DNA of 64,000 bases. Source: Cordilura impudica (lineage: Eukaryota > Arthropoda > Insecta > Diptera > Scathophagidae). The notes under the pieces were generated by a model. The model was not told the DNA's origin. It saw nothing but the letters and a program-made list of their open reading frames with translations, and ran no database searches. The stretch lies in contig OY821520.1 of NCBI GenBank assembly GCA_963682025.1, forward strand, positions 138,950,738 to 139,014,737, read 5' to 3'. The translations under genes were made by a program, and so were the position numbers. Each line of letters opens with the position of its first letter. Positions within the stretch are counted from its first letter, which is position 1. Below, one piece after another: positions 34,198 to 46,078 of this stretch.

Positions 34198-34382
34198 CTA
34201 TCTTTGATGAATTTGAAGATTTGTTCTTACATTTTTAAACAAATCAACTATCTCTTTTTTTTCGAATTTCTGAAAACGGGACATTTTTGCGTCCCCGAGT
34301 TGTTGTCGGGGACAACGGGACAAGTAGCTGAAAACGGGACGGTCCCGTTCAAAACGGGACGTATAGTCACGTTAGTTATGTG

Positions 34383-34874
34383 TTTATTGGATTAAGGTTA
34401 TGAATGGAAATTTCCATAGACCTTTAACATTTTTCTAAAAAACGTATGATTTTTGCGCCTGGTAAATAAGTTTTTACTTCCGAAAAATGGAAAGTCCCCA
34501 AAAATCAAGAAAATTATTGGGAACAAAGAATAAAATGGATTATTCAATATCTTGCAAATAAGCCGGGGACATTTTGAAGTAGATGCTACAAAATACTTAT
34601 CATAATGATTTTTTTTATTTTACAAAAATTTTAAGCAATAAAATTTATTGTAATTTAAATATCATTTTTGTAAATTCATTAGTTGTCCAAGAAAAACTTC
34701 TTTATATCTTAATTTTTATTTATTTATTTATTTTATTTTTTGTTCAAAACTTTGTCTTTCTGTAAACTTTTCAAATTATGGTTAAGTATTTAATATTTCG
34801 TTTTTTCTTTAACTTCTATATTCTGAAGCTAAACTGAGAAATTCGTAATACTTGAGATACGAAACGAATATATC
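34383..34874. other. Stretch without a recognised gene
   Basis: AT-rich DNA between the hAT and the MITE. Confidence 0.5.
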
Positions 34875-34877
34875 TTA

Positions 34878-35228
34878 GGGCCATTATTATAACTTGCCTT
34901 TAAAGTAAATGTTAGTAAAAAATTAGCTAAACTTCCCAGTAAAATAAAATGAATATTTTTAATAAAAAGGCAACACCAAAGGATAAACTGATTACTTTGA
35001 CCAAATGAATTTCGTTTATAAAAATTCGTTTGTTTACAAACAAACTAACAATAAAAATGTGGCAACATTAACTACACAATCCTTACGTTAAAAGTTAAAG
35101 GCAAAACTATCTTCCCTTTAGCTTATCGGTCACTTTTAGCATAAAGCTTATACTTATAATAACGAAAAACTAATAATCTGTCAGATAACATCCCAACTTT
35201 AGCTCTTGGCAAGTTATAATAATGACCC
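34878..35228 (+). mobile_element. Harbinger-like MITE family G, copy 2
   Basis: Complete 351-bp copy: left end GGGCCATTATTATAACTTGC, right end the complement of GGGTCATTATTATAACTTGC, flanked by TTA on both sides (34875-34877 and 35229-35231). A 3-bp TTA duplication fits PIF/Harbinger. There is no coding capacity. Confidence 0.85.
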
Positions 35229-35231
35229 TTA

Positions 35232-36060
35232 ACCTTTTTGTATTATTAATTGTAAGTTGTGGTATGAACAAAGTTTCTTCAAATTAATTTGATAACTATG
35301 TTACCCAAGATCTATAAATGTGTAATACTTTATGTTCCGTTTCTCGAGTTGTAGTACAAAGTACAAAGTAAATACATTTCCTATTTTATTATAAATACAT
35401 AAAACGCAATATTATTTATTCCATATTCATGTATACATATTAATTTCACTTAATACTTTGTCTTATTGGTCCAAATCAGAAAATTCCCTTCAGCTACTAT
35501 AGGACAGACGACAGAAGGGACGATGTGTTTCATGATGATGGTTTACTGAATATATTTCAGCAGCCACACTAATCTTTAACTTAATCTTAGACAAACCAGC
35601 CAACCATTAATAAATATGCTTTTTCATCTTTTTTTATTTTATTTATTTTTAACTTAACCACCAAAAATTTAAAGACACCCTCCCTCCTCTTTATTATTAC
35701 ATTCAATGACGATGAAGTTAACATTCAAAATAAGATACTTGTGATTCCAAATATATAAAAATACACACAAAAATATAAAAATATTTTAAATAAACACGAA
35801 ACAAATACAAAATTAATCAATCAATGTCAATGTTTAATATTAATAGACCAGAAATGTTATTTTATTTCTTGAATATGCTAAAAAAAATACTTGTACATAA
35901 ATAAAATATTAAATACTACAAAGAGGAGAATAAAAATATTTAATCTTATAGGGGAGTACGAGTATTAAAACAAAACGTTTTAATAAATACAATTGGAATC
36001 GAAATAACAATCACGGTTGGTGATTAGGAATTATAAAAAAAAAACGTTAAATAATACTAA
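35232..36060. other. Stretch without a recognised gene
   Basis: AT-rich; a slightly GC-richer patch with GGACAGACGACAGAAGGGAC at 35502. No family recognised. Confidence 0.5.
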
Positions 36061-36571
36061 GGGCCATTATTATAACTTGCCAATCGCTAAAGTTGGGATG
36101 TTATCTGACAGATTATTAGTTTTTCGTTATTTTAAATATACTTTAAGCTAAAAGTGTCTTTAACTTTTAACGTAAGGTTTATGTATTTAATGTTGCCACA
36201 TTTTCTGATTTATGGAGAGGAAGAATAAACTCAATTTATTTGCAGTTTGTCGTAAAATTTCCTAGTTTGGCGTCATCATTTAAAATTTTTTAATATATAT
36301 TGGTGTACACAAAAAGAAAAAAACTAATTTCAAAATTTTTTATTGTTAGTTTGTTTGTAAACAAATAAATAAAAGTTGCCACTAAATTTTTTTATAGATC
36401 ATATTCAATTGGGGGGAAAAAATCGGTTTTTCCACCTTTCCAAAAATATAAATATTATTTTACTGGGAAGTTGTAATAACAAAAAACAGTTAAATGTCAC
36501 TTTATTGCTCACTTTAGCTAAAGTTAATTTTTACTAACATTTACTTTAAAGACAAATTATAATAATGGGCC
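36061..36571 (-). mobile_element. Harbinger-like MITE family G, copy 3
   Basis: 511 bp with the same inverted ends as copy 2 (left GGGCCATTATTATAACTTGC, right TTATAATAATGGGCC), in opposite internal orientation. It retains a middle part with GGAAATTTTAC-type sequence that is also in copy 1. The flanks TAA and TCA differ by one base. Confidence 0.8.
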
Positions 36572-36693
36572 TCAACAAAGCGTTGTATATATCGAGGTTT
36601 TATATTCAAAAAATGCTTTGTGCAATTTACAATATAATTTATGTTTGGTTTTAAACTATTCTCTAAGATAGTAGGATTAATTCTGAATAGCTA

Positions 36694-37017
36694 CTAGCAG
36701 ATTCCAGCACTCGAAATTCGAGTGCAATATCTAGGCAGCTTTATTTTTCAACTTAGCCAATTCACAAACCAACACTTTTATGGTTAAGTGTGTGAATGAA
36801 GATAACAAACTCATTAACAAACACATTAACAAATTTAATAAAACACACATAGCATATGCATAATTTTATGTAAAGGAAAAAATTTAAAAATCTGTAAATC
36901 TGCAAAACTTCTAAAAAGAAATACCTTCCAAATAATATAAGTTTGGTCAAAATCGGGGTAAAACGGTAGACCAAAACATCGGTCACAAGCAATCGCCTAG
37001 CCTATTAATATTATAGA
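36694..37017 (-). mobile_element. Helitron family S, copy C
   Basis: 324 bp. CTAG (36694-36697) is followed by T on the minus strand, with a hairpin CACTCGAATTTCGAGTG; the 5' end TCTATAATATTAATAGG is preceded by A. In the hairpin both arms have changed together relative to copy A (G to A on one side, C to T on the other), so pairing is kept. Confidence 0.85.
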
Positions 37018-37054
37018 TTGTACTAACCCGATCGATGAATGCTTTTAGATCTAA

Positions 37055-37085
37055 CTAGAGGACCCGTGCTGCTCCGCAGCATTAT
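37055..37085 (-). other. Helitron-type 3' terminus, second family
   Basis: On the minus strand GCTGCGGAGCAGC, an inverted repeat, is followed by ACGGGTCCT and CTAG, then T. This is a canonical Helitron 3' end. The body would extend rightwards from here, but I could not place its 5' end. Confidence 0.6.
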
Positions 37086-38299
37086 ATTATATTATATTAA
37101 TTTTTATAATATAATTCCAAAATTTGCCAAGAGAAGTTAACGTACAGTAATGCCAAAATACGTACAGTAAAAGTATAGTTGTTTGTCCACGCATAACTTT
37201 CCTCAGACCAAACGAAAAAAATTAAAGAAAAGAAAAATTAATTAAATAATATTTAAAATCTGCAAATAAAAATACCATTTACCAAAATTTAATAAATGTA
37301 ATTCAAACAAATAAACATTTTATAATAATTTTGAAATTTTCGTATTTTTGGATTTTATTAGATATTTTAAACAAAATTGGTTAAAAGTTGTTTTAATTTA
37401 TATTCGCGAGCAATAAACAGACAATTGCACCAGAGATATATCACAATGGATAATTTTGATCTCAGGAGCACTGAAGGGTTAAATAAATAAAAAATTAACC
37501 GAATTATTTTTCTTAAATTCTAAATAGTGGTTTCATCGAGCTTAATAGAAAAACTCGTTTTCGGTAATTTTTATTTAAAAATATCTTAAAATCCAAAGCT
37601 GGCCTTGGCAAATAATGGGTTAACGTTATCGGATTTATCCAAAATTTTTGAAACGAAACTTCTACACATTTGGTTATTATATTTTAAGCGTCGCATCTAA
37701 AAATTGGACAGCACTTACAAAATATCTGAATTTTTTGCATAAATTGTCTTTTATTAGCTTGGGGTCATATGCGACCCCAATTCCAAAATGGATAATGGAG
37801 TCATATTATTTTTTTCCGAAACCCTAGGCTATTAAGATAAAATATAACATTTAAAAGTAGAAAAATGATGAATTTTTGATACAAAGTATTTAGAAAGAGT
37901 ACATTTACAGAATATTTCACAAAAATCCAATTTTTCTCGAAATCCGCAAAAATAAAATCCTTGTCAAAAAAATTCTGGCAGAGGGATTTACTTACAAATT
38001 CACACAGTTAATCTGAAACATGTACTTAATAAAACCTTAAAGTGATAGATTCATGTTTTTAAATTTTGTTTAAGAAAATTTTTTCAAACTTGAAAAAGGA
38101 GTTTTAAAAATTTTATCAAAAAAATTTCCAATTTTCGGTCTCAATGCGCAATAGGTTAACAACGTGGTAATAAAACAATACTTCATATCTGAGTACTTAT
38201 AAGTACAGAGACCAAAAAAGAATGATGGCTTTAATCAATTTCTCAAAGTTGAAAAAAATGCCATCAAATTTCATGACCTAGTTTTTTTTGGCACAAAAG
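37086..38299. other. AT-rich stretch, possible body of the second Helitron family
   Basis: No coding. GGTTAA words recur (37477, 37618, 38153), and GGTCATATGCGACCCC (37763) forms a short inverted repeat. The class is unclear. Confidence 0.4.
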
Positions 38300-38640
38300 T
38301 GTTCTGGGGCATTTGCTATTTCTTGGCGAGGTTTTATTCGATTTTGAAGTTTTATAGCCTTTTGAAAGGATAATTTAATACTGATCCTGAATTATATAAC
38401 AGCTTGTCGGAAAAATTAAACTATAGAACGAAATTTTCGTAAAATCTGAAAAAAAATCATATTTTAACCACATAAACACACTTGAAATTTTCAATCGCTT
38501 TGCGCCACGACTATACGTTTTTTGATTGGCCCAAAACTTTGTATTTTTCAGTTTTTTTTCATTTCGCATATTTCTAGGGGGTGTGACCGACAGTTTGAAC
38601 ACTTTTTTTATTAAGGGCCACCCTAAAGTACATTGTATAA
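38300..38640. repeat. Dispersed repeat R1, copy b
   Basis: Matches the first 340 or so bases of the window: TTCTGGGGCATTTG, CTATAGAACGAAATTTTCG, ATTTCTAGGGGGTG and GGGCCACCCTAA recur in order. The 3' boundary near GCCACCCTAA is shared by both copies. Confidence 0.75.
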
Positions 38641-38960
38641 TTCGATGCATCCATACAGCTTGTGCAGAAATACGCTCTCACAATAAGATTTCCATAGGAG
38701 CTGTGTGGATGTGTAGGGAGATGAGTCAGTGCATCGACGTCTACTGTGGATAGATATCTAAGGAAAGCATTCTTCGATAATCTGGACTGAATATTATATG
38801 CATATTCAGAAATCTGGCAGACTTTATAAGGGAACGCGGGTAGTTTCTATACTCTCATAATGGTTACCCGTTTACCGGGCTGCCCATTTAACTTAGTGTG
38901 CGAAGAAGATATCTTGAATTGTGCGTCTGTTTAGTATATAAGTACATTCGAATTTATAAA
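38641..38960. other. Single-copy-like stretch, no gene seen
   Basis: A more balanced base composition than its neighbours, but with no ORF, RNA or element signature that I recognise. Confidence 0.4.
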
Positions 38961-38962
38961 TA

Positions 38963-40268
38963 ACGGGTGATTTTTTTGAGGTTAGGATTTTCATGCATTA
39001 GTATTTGACAGATCACGTGGGATTTCAGACATGGTGTCAAAGAGAAAGATGCTCATTATGCTTTGACATTTCATCATGAATAGACTTACTAACGAGCAAC
39101 GCTTGCAAATCATTGAATTTTATTACCAAAATCAGTGTTCGGTTCGAAATGTGTTTCGCGCTTTACGTCCGATTTATGGTCTACATAATCGACCAAGTGA
39201 GCAAACAATTAATGCGATTGTGACCAAGTTTCGCACTCAGTTTACTTTATTGGACATTAAACCAACCACACGAATGCGTACAGTGCGTACAGAAGAGAAT
39301 ATTGCGTCTGTTTCTGAGAGTGTTACTGAAGACCGTGAAATGTCGATTCGTCGCCGTTCGCAGCAATTGGGTTTGTGTTATTCGACCACATGGAAGATTT
39401 TACGCAAAGATCTTGGTGTAAAACCGTATAAAATACAGCTCGTGCAAGAACTGAAGCCGAACGATCTGCCACAACGTCTAATTTTCAGTGAATGGGCCCT
39501 AGAAAAGTTGGCAGAAAATCCGCTTTTTTATCGACAAATTTTGTTCAGCGATGAGGCTCATTTCTGGTTGAATGGCTTCGTAAATAAGCAAAATTGCCGT
39601 ATTTGGAGTGAAGAGCAACCAGAAGCCGTTCAAGAACTGCCCATGCATCCCGAAAAATGCACTGTTTGGTGTGGTTTGTACGCTGGTGGAATCATTGGAC
39701 CGTATTTTTTCAAAGATGCTGTTGGACGCAACGTTACGGTGAATGGCGATCGCTATCGTTCGATGCTAACAAACTTTTTGTTGCCAAAAATGGAAGAACT
39801 GAACTTGGTTGACATGTGGTTTCAACAAGATGGCGCTACATGCCACACAGCTCGCGATTCTATGGCCATTTTGAGGGAAAACTTCGGAGAACAATTCATC
39901 TCAAGAAATGGACCGGTAAGTTGGCCACCAAGATCATGCGATTTGACGCCTTTAGATTATTTTTTGTGGGGCTACGTCAAGTCTAAAGTCTACAGAAATA
40001 AGCCAGCAACTATTCCAGCTTTGGAAGACAACATTTCCGAAGAAATTCGGGCTATTCCGGCCGAAATGCTCGAAAAAGTTGCCCAAAATTGGACTTTCCG
40101 AATGGACCACCTAAGACGCAGCCGCGGTCAACATTTAAATGAAATTATCTTCAAAAAGTAAATGTCATGGACCAATCTAACGTTTCAAATAAAGAACCGA
40201 TGAGATTTTGCAAATTTTATGCGTTTTTTTTTAAAAAAAAGTTATCAAGCTCTTAAAAAATCACCCGT
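38963..40268 (+). mobile_element. rosa-type mariner transposon, apparently complete
   Basis: 1306 bp flanked by TA (38961-38962 and 40269-40270). Both ends begin ACGGGTGATTTTTT in inverted orientation, about 14 bp of perfect match. It holds a single uninterrupted transposase gene with short leader and trailer, and an AATAAA signal at 40189. Ends, target and coding are all present, so it is the best candidate in the window for an active or recently active element. Confidence 0.92.
39076..40161 (+). CDS. Mariner transposase, DD41D (rosa-like), intact
   Basis: 361 residues, a normal length for mariner-type transposases. Residues 1-60 and about 75-120 form two helix-turn-helix DNA-binding domains (EQRLQIIEFYYQNQCSVRNV, then RRRSQQLGLCYSTTWKIL). 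The catalytic triad is D159 in LFSDEAHFW, D252 in WFQQDGATCH and D294 in LTPLDYFLWG, with 41 residues between the second and third Asp, the spacing of the rosa (DD41D) group. The start is the first ATG after the left end, in CATCATGAATAG. The protein would cut and paste the element at TA sites. No stop, shift or lost catalytic residue is visible. Confidence 0.92.
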   Translation: MNRLTNEQRLQIIEFYYQNQCSVRNVFRALRPIYGLHNRPSEQTINAIVTKFRTQFTLLDIKPTTRMRTVRTEENIASVSESVTEDREMSIRRRSQQLGLCYSTTWKILRKDLGVKPYKIQLVQELKPNDLPQRLIFSEWALEKLAENPLFYRQILFSDEAHFWLNGFVNKQNCRIWSEEQPEAVQELPMHPEKCTVWCGLYAGGIIGPYFFKDAVGRNVTVNGDRYRSMLTNFLLPKMEELNLVDMWFQQDGATCHTARDSMAILRENFGEQFISRNGPVSWPPRSCDLTPLDYFLWGYVKSKVYRNKPATIPALEDNISEEIRAIPAEMLEKVAQNWTFRMDHLRRSRGQHLNEIIFKK

Positions 40269-40270
40269 TA

Positions 40271-41280
40271 TAATCAGATTAAATATTTCCACTTCGCTAA
40301 AGGTGATTAAACTTTCCACAAATAAATAATGTATACATATATGTAGTACATATGTATAATGGGGTTCTTAGAAGTGTTGAAGTTTATATTTGATTTCATA
40401 AAGAGCAGCCATGTAATGCATTTTATCTTTTGATGGACTATCTTGCTGGAAATTAAGTTTAAACAAGTATTTTCTTAGCTTACTCATAGTTTTGTTTGCC
40501 GTTCAACTTTGTTTTGTACAGAAGAAAAAAAAAAAACATTATACAGAATACTGTCGACGCGATAACAGGAATTTTTTTAAAAAACGAAACAAAGAATAAA
40601 ATACAACATAAAATGATGGGTAATGCCGATAAATATAACACTCTGCATTACCTGTTGGCACTAGAAATCAGTCAACTTCAGTTTAATTGCTTTCACTTTT
40701 AATAAAAGAAATATCTGAATCGATTTAACAGCAGTACGGTTTTTAAACATTTAATAACACTTAAGATATTGATTGATTTAATTAAAGCAGATATTCATGG
40801 AATAGAAACTCTATGTAAATGTTAATAAACTGATATGATGTGACTTAATAGAGATGATGATGGCTGCACGAGGCCAGACTATTTTCTTTACCTTTCTCTT
40901 GGAAACTTATAGGTTACTTTCCTTCAGTACCTACTTTTTTTTAATGAACCTACATAACATTTGTTAATTTTGTTGTTATTATTATTCAAATTATAATTCC
41001 CATAATACAACTCTGGAACTTTGGAGTAATTAGTTACTTTCAATAATTTAATAGTTCTAGATTTAAATAACAAATCTAAAACTGAAAGTTATCTCAAAAA
41101 AATAAACTAAAGCTTGAATTGCGCGTGGTTTTCCACACAAACTTTTTGTTATAATTATATGATTATGATTATAATCAACAAACAGTATTTACCTAATTTT
41201 ACACTTAAAATTAATTACTTATTTATAATAATTAGCAAATTTTAGCAAAATTTATTTTTTCATTCAATTATAAATATTTG
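40271..41280. other. Stretch without a recognised gene
   Basis: AT-rich; the frame at 40496-40702 is Lys/Asn-rich and resembles no family. No element ends recognised. Confidence 0.5.
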
Positions 41281-41284
41281 TTCA

Positions 41285-41545
41285 ACACACAATTCAACAC
41301 AAATTTAATAAACACACACAGCATTGTATAGTTTTTTATTTGAAGCTAAAATATATGTTTTCTGTATGTGTTAGTAGCAGCTTTAAATACATTCTACTCC
41401 GAAAAAATGTTTCAGAAAATCTGTAAATATGGTGGATAACTAAAAAGAAATACCTCTCAAATGTTGCATGTTTGGTCAAAATCTGTTGGTAACTAAAATT
41501 TTTATATCGGTCACAAGAAATCACCTTGCCTGTTAATATAGATAT
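41285..41545 (-). mobile_element. Helitron family S, copy D (diverged, 3' end lost)
   Basis: Keeps AATTTAATAAACACACACAGCA, GCAACTTTAAATACA-type, AAGAAATACCTNTCAAAT and TTGGTCAAAATC blocks in family order, but the hairpin and CTAG end are missing. Confidence 0.65.
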
Positions 41546-43030
41546 CGATATAGATACCATATGTAGGGTAAGGTAAACAATAAGATAATAAATTTATCAG
41601 TACTCAAAGTTTTTTCATTTAATTTTCACTACAACAGACACTTTGTACAGACACAATCTACAAACAGCGAAACTAAAATGAACAAACGACTAAACTCAGG
41701 TAAATTGATAAAATATCGAATGTTATTAGGTTTCCCTCCATTCACCCCAACTTAAAATAAAACAAAAAATCAACAACAACAGCATTCACTCTCTATCGAA
41801 ATTGGCTCTTATCACTTATCCGTTATCAAAATGACTAAAATTACGGCATACAAAATGAAATTATGACACGAGAATGGTTTACCAACATTGACAGCTACAA
41901 TATCGTCGAAAACAAACACTACGCCCAACCATCTGACTTACACCCAACAAATATACATATTTACTACGTAATATTTGTTTAAAACTGTGTATTGATTTTT
42001 ATATCACTGAAAGTCAGACATTTAAAGAATGAGTTCAATATCCATTACTTTTCAATTCTCTCAGTTATTTTCCAAATACATTAATAAATAAACGAGTATT
42101 CAAAGACTGCTCCATAATTTGTGTGAATGTTATCACTTTTATAATCGCCACGAGAATGAACTCCTTAACGGTTCTGTTGTGTGACACAAAGAAAATACAT
42201 AATAAAAAAAAAAAGACAAGCTCTTATTGAAAAGAAGAAACATATTGACATCATGAATTTTACAGTCTTCAATAATGTTGTTGTGTTCTTTGTGTAAATG
42301 GAATTGAAATTTCATTTATGTTTTTATGACTTCGCGAGCAATCAAAGTGGCGTGAAGACACCTCCCTTATATGAAAGTGTGTTCTTTCTATGAGTTTCAT
42401 TTATATCTTGTATCTTAAATTACATTCCTGAAAAAGAAGAAGATAAATTTACAATTTATACAAGCATTCATACAATTGATAAAATTTTTTTTTATTGTTG
42501 TTGTAAATTTCTTCTAAATATATTACTGTACTTGTTTTTTTTTTGTCTATCTTCATCCCTTCTTGAAGACTTAATGTGTTAAATTGTCACATTTTGTCAA
42601 CGTTTTCATCTTCTTTTTCGCCATCGTCATAGTTGTGGTTTGATATGCAACACTCCTCTGAAATTTATTCCGTACATACATATATTTTTATGAGAGAATT
42701 AACAAGGCTTTCTTTGAACGATATTGAGTAAAAACATGCGATACACTAACACTAAATTTCCTGTTTGTAATTGCGTTTTCAACTTCTATTAAATTTTTGA
42801 TTGTTAAAGATTATTTTTTAATTTTAAACAAATATATTTTTTAAGAACCTGAAATACAAAAACTACGAACTATATACTTTTTGTATTTCGGGATTTCCGG
42901 AAATATTTTTGTACTGTGTTTAAAATGTTGGAACATTATTTGTAAATAAAGTTAATAAAGTTTTTTTCTTGTATTTTTATTTAAAGTTTGTATGTTCCGT
43001 TTTATATAAAGAAAGGTTTAGAAATAATTT
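41546..43030. other. Intergenic or intronic stretch, no gene seen
   Basis: About 1.5 kb, AT-rich, no ORF of interest and no repeat shared with the rest of the window. It is one of the longest parts without a mobile element. Confidence 0.5.
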
Positions 43031-43729
43031 AAAACAAGTAAACCTATACCATGATTTATAGAAAATGAGCATAAAACAAATTTGAGTGCCATTGTTATTA
43101 ATTTTTTAGGCTGCAGATATGAGAAAGTTCATATCGGATGCTATATTTATATGGGGACTAGGTCGAAAAATGGACCGATCCTGACTGTATTTCGCTAAAT
43201 CACTTTTATTTTGAAAAAATATCCACAAACCAAATTTGAGAAAAATCTGTCCAATATTTTTGTTTTTTTTGGTAGATTTAAGTGAAGATCGGTAAGCAGC
43301 TCTACATGGGGCCTATGACTAAGAATTGTCCTATAGGGATAATTTTTGGACTACTGATTAATGGATACAATAAACACATACAAACCCAATTTGATCTATG
43401 TGATAGTTTGGATCTTATGGCAATTTATGTCGATTTCATAGGGGTCATTTGTATGGGGACTAGATCTGAACATGGACCGATTTTCACCAATTTCAATAGC
43501 GTTCATCCTATGGCCGATTAAAGCCAATATACCAAATTTCATCAAAATATATTCATATTTGCGACCTGTAGTTTGATTACAAGGTTTACATGGACACACA
43601 GACGGACATTGCTAAAACGACTCAGAAAGTCATTCTGAGCTGATCGGTAATATTTCATATTTTTGATAGTTCCAAACAGCAGCACAAAGTCATTATACCC
43701 AAACCACATAGTGGTATAGGGTATAAAAA
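43031..43729 (+). mobile_element. HINE family 1, copy 5 (5' palindrome deleted)
   Basis: Starts AAAACAAGTA and then jumps to ACCTATACCATG: the palindrome has been lost. The ACGG tract is a single unit. The 3' end with TGGTATAGGGTATAAAAA is intact. Confidence 0.85.
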
Positions 43730-43956
43730 GTCAATACTTACTTCTTTTGAAATAAAATCCAATAAACGCCAGACAACTTTTATAGAAAAATTTAGTTTCA
43801 ATCAAAAGTTTGAATGCTTATTTTATGAATAACGTAAATATATTTCTCATATTCTTAATTTAGAAAAAAATAACAAAATTAAATCAACATACAGTACAAT
43901 AATTCGCCCGACTAAACTAACTGTACTTCATAGTGTTTAAACACCAGCTACGAAAC
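43730..43956. other. Short stretch between HINE and LINE
   Basis: AT-rich; nothing recognised. Confidence 0.4.
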
Positions 43957-46078
43957 GCTCAGTTTTTATTTACGAAAAGGCTCGTTGGGCCGAGCTCAAC
44001 GATTTCTTCAAGCATTTCAACTGGAAAATTTGTTTCCTGGACAATTATATTGACGCTGCAGCGATAATGGTGGAAAAAATAATTGTGCTTGGTATGAGAT
44101 TATTCATTCCATCAAAGTACATTTCGGCTAAAGCTAATCAAAAATCTTGGTTTAATCAGACTTGCAGAGATGCAGTCAGATCCAGAGAGGAAGCATTCAG
44201 ACTTTGACAGGCGAGAAACGAATGTGCTAAAGTACTAAGGCGTGAAAAGCTTTTTCACGATCAGCGCCTTCGTGCTAAAGTTCTTTCTGCTCCTCGGGGT
44301 AGCAAGAGCTTTTGGTCATTTGTAAAAAGAGTAAAGATTAATGCTAGTTCCGCAATCTCAACTCTTATAATGAATGACCAAATATTTACTGACGCGGTTG
44401 ATAATGCTAACCTTTTCGCTGAATTTTTTGCAAAAAATTCATTTTTGCCGGATAGCGATCAACCACTGCCCGAACTCGAAAGAGTATCTTGTACAATGCC
44501 TAAAATATTCTTCCGAGCACGTGCAGCTAAAAAGGTTCTTTCGGATCTCAACATAAATAAGTCCCCGGGACCGGGTGGTATACCAGCACTGGTGCTAAAA
44601 CAGTGCTCTTCGACGCTAGCCAGTCCATTGGCCAACCTTTTCAGCCTTTCGTACCGTGCGGGAGTCTTTCCCTCTTGCTGGAAGTTTGCTAATGTCCAGC
44701 CAATCCCTAAAAAGGGTGCGGCTAATAACCCTGAAAATTACCGTCCAATTGCAATCTGCTCTGCGCTCTCAGAGGTGATGGAGAACATGATCAATTTCCA
44801 CCTTGTGTACTACCAAGAGGCCAACTCACTTCTTAATGATCGACAGTATGGCTTCCGTAGAAATCGTTCCACGGGAGACCTGTTAGCTCTACTTTCTGAG
44901 CGCTGGAGTCGATCCATTCGCAATTTTGGCGAAAGTAAAGTGGTTGCTCTAGATATTTCCATGGCATTCGATCGTGTGTGGCACGGTGCACTGATATCTA
45001 AGCTTATTGCATTTGGGGTCGGTAATGACTTCTCTTGATTTATATCGAGTTTTCTCAGAGATCGAACAATACGTGTTGTTATTGATGGGGTCTCATCCAA
45101 TGAGTTTCAGCTTAATTCAGGGGTACCCCAAGGTTCCGTTCTTTCTCCTTCTCTTTTCCTTATCTTTCTGAACGACCTTCTTGGTCAAACTTTTAACTCC
45201 ATATACTCTTTCGCAGATGACAGCAGCATTTGTCATTCATTTTCCTTTAATTGTAGGCCAAGCCTCTTGTAGGTTGGGGGCAAAAGGCGGACAATGAATG
45301 ACACACACAATCAAGACCTGTTAACAATCTCCGAGTGCGGTAAAGCGAATAGGGTTGATTTTAATGCGCTAAGGACTCAATGTTATATGTTGATCCATAG
45401 GGCCATGGATTCAACAATGTCATCTGTATATATGGGTGGTATAGGTATTGAGGAGTCGGATACTCTTGATGTTCTAGGCATGATCAATGTGATGTTCGTT
45501 GGAACGAGCATGTTTTTCAAGTGTCGAAAGAAGCATTCAAGTGTCTTGGTTTTCTAAAACGGTGCAAAAATTACTTCACTCATTCTGATCTCCTCAAAAT
45601 CTATACCACTTACATCCGACCGAAAATGGAATACAACTCTCATATATGGGCAGTAGCTTCAAAGTCTATTTTGGAGCTACTGGACCGTGTGCAAAGGAGG
45701 GCGTTGATGCTCATCAATGACAGTAAGGTATCCAATTCTATTGACTCATTGGAACATCGTCGGAATGTGGGTTGTGTATCACTGTTCAATAGATACTACC
45801 ATGGGAAATGTTCTTCTGAGATTAGCGAACTTATTCCAAGTGCCCGAGTTTCGGTTCGCTCTACCCGCTTCTCTAGTAGATCACTTCCGTTTGTAGTTTA
45901 TTGTCCAGTTTACCGCACAACGCATTACAGAGAGAATTCGTTTATCAGTCGAACTAGTCGTATGTGGAATAAACTCCCCGCAGAGGTCTTTCCTGACAGT
46001 TATAATCTAATAAAATTTAAATCAAATATCCACAAACACTACTCCCTTTTTCCTCCTTCCCATAACCTATTTTCCTGA
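43957..46078 (+). pseudogene. LINE reverse transcriptase with decayed C-terminal region
   Basis: The frame from 43957 to 45240 is open except for TGA stops near 44204 and 45036. It carries linker (KSFWSFVKRVK), then reverse transcriptase motifs KSPGPGGIPALVLK, NYRPIAICSALSEVME, DRQYGFRRNRSTGDLL, VVALDISMAFDRVWH, NSGVPQGSVLSPSLFLIFLN and catalytic FADD at 45210-45221. A shifted block (45294-45480) keeps MSSVYMGGIGIEESDTLDVL, and 45521-46078 keeps the C-terminal LLKIYTTYIRPKMEYNSHIW and SRMWNKLPAEVF. The motif wording is of the jockey/CR1 assemblage; the exact clade is uncertain. Confidence 0.82.

Larger units (their letters stand above)
31349..34374 (-). mobile_element. hAT transposon with perfect 8-bp duplication, carrying a Helitron and a HINE
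   Basis: GTTATGTG flanks both sides (31341-31348 and 34375-34382). Ends TAAAGTGGCCATA and, inverted, TAACGTGACTATA are matching hAT-like termini. Many ACGGGAC motifs cluster near the right end (34274-34370) and one near the left (31375). A decayed transposase lies at 31550-32260 on the minus strand. The Helitron at 32657 and the HINE at 33395 inserted later. Confidence 0.85.

Noticed and set aside
37086..38299. piggyBac-type MITE based on repeated GGTTAA words
   Set aside because: No matching inverted ends with TTAA on both sides could be aligned.
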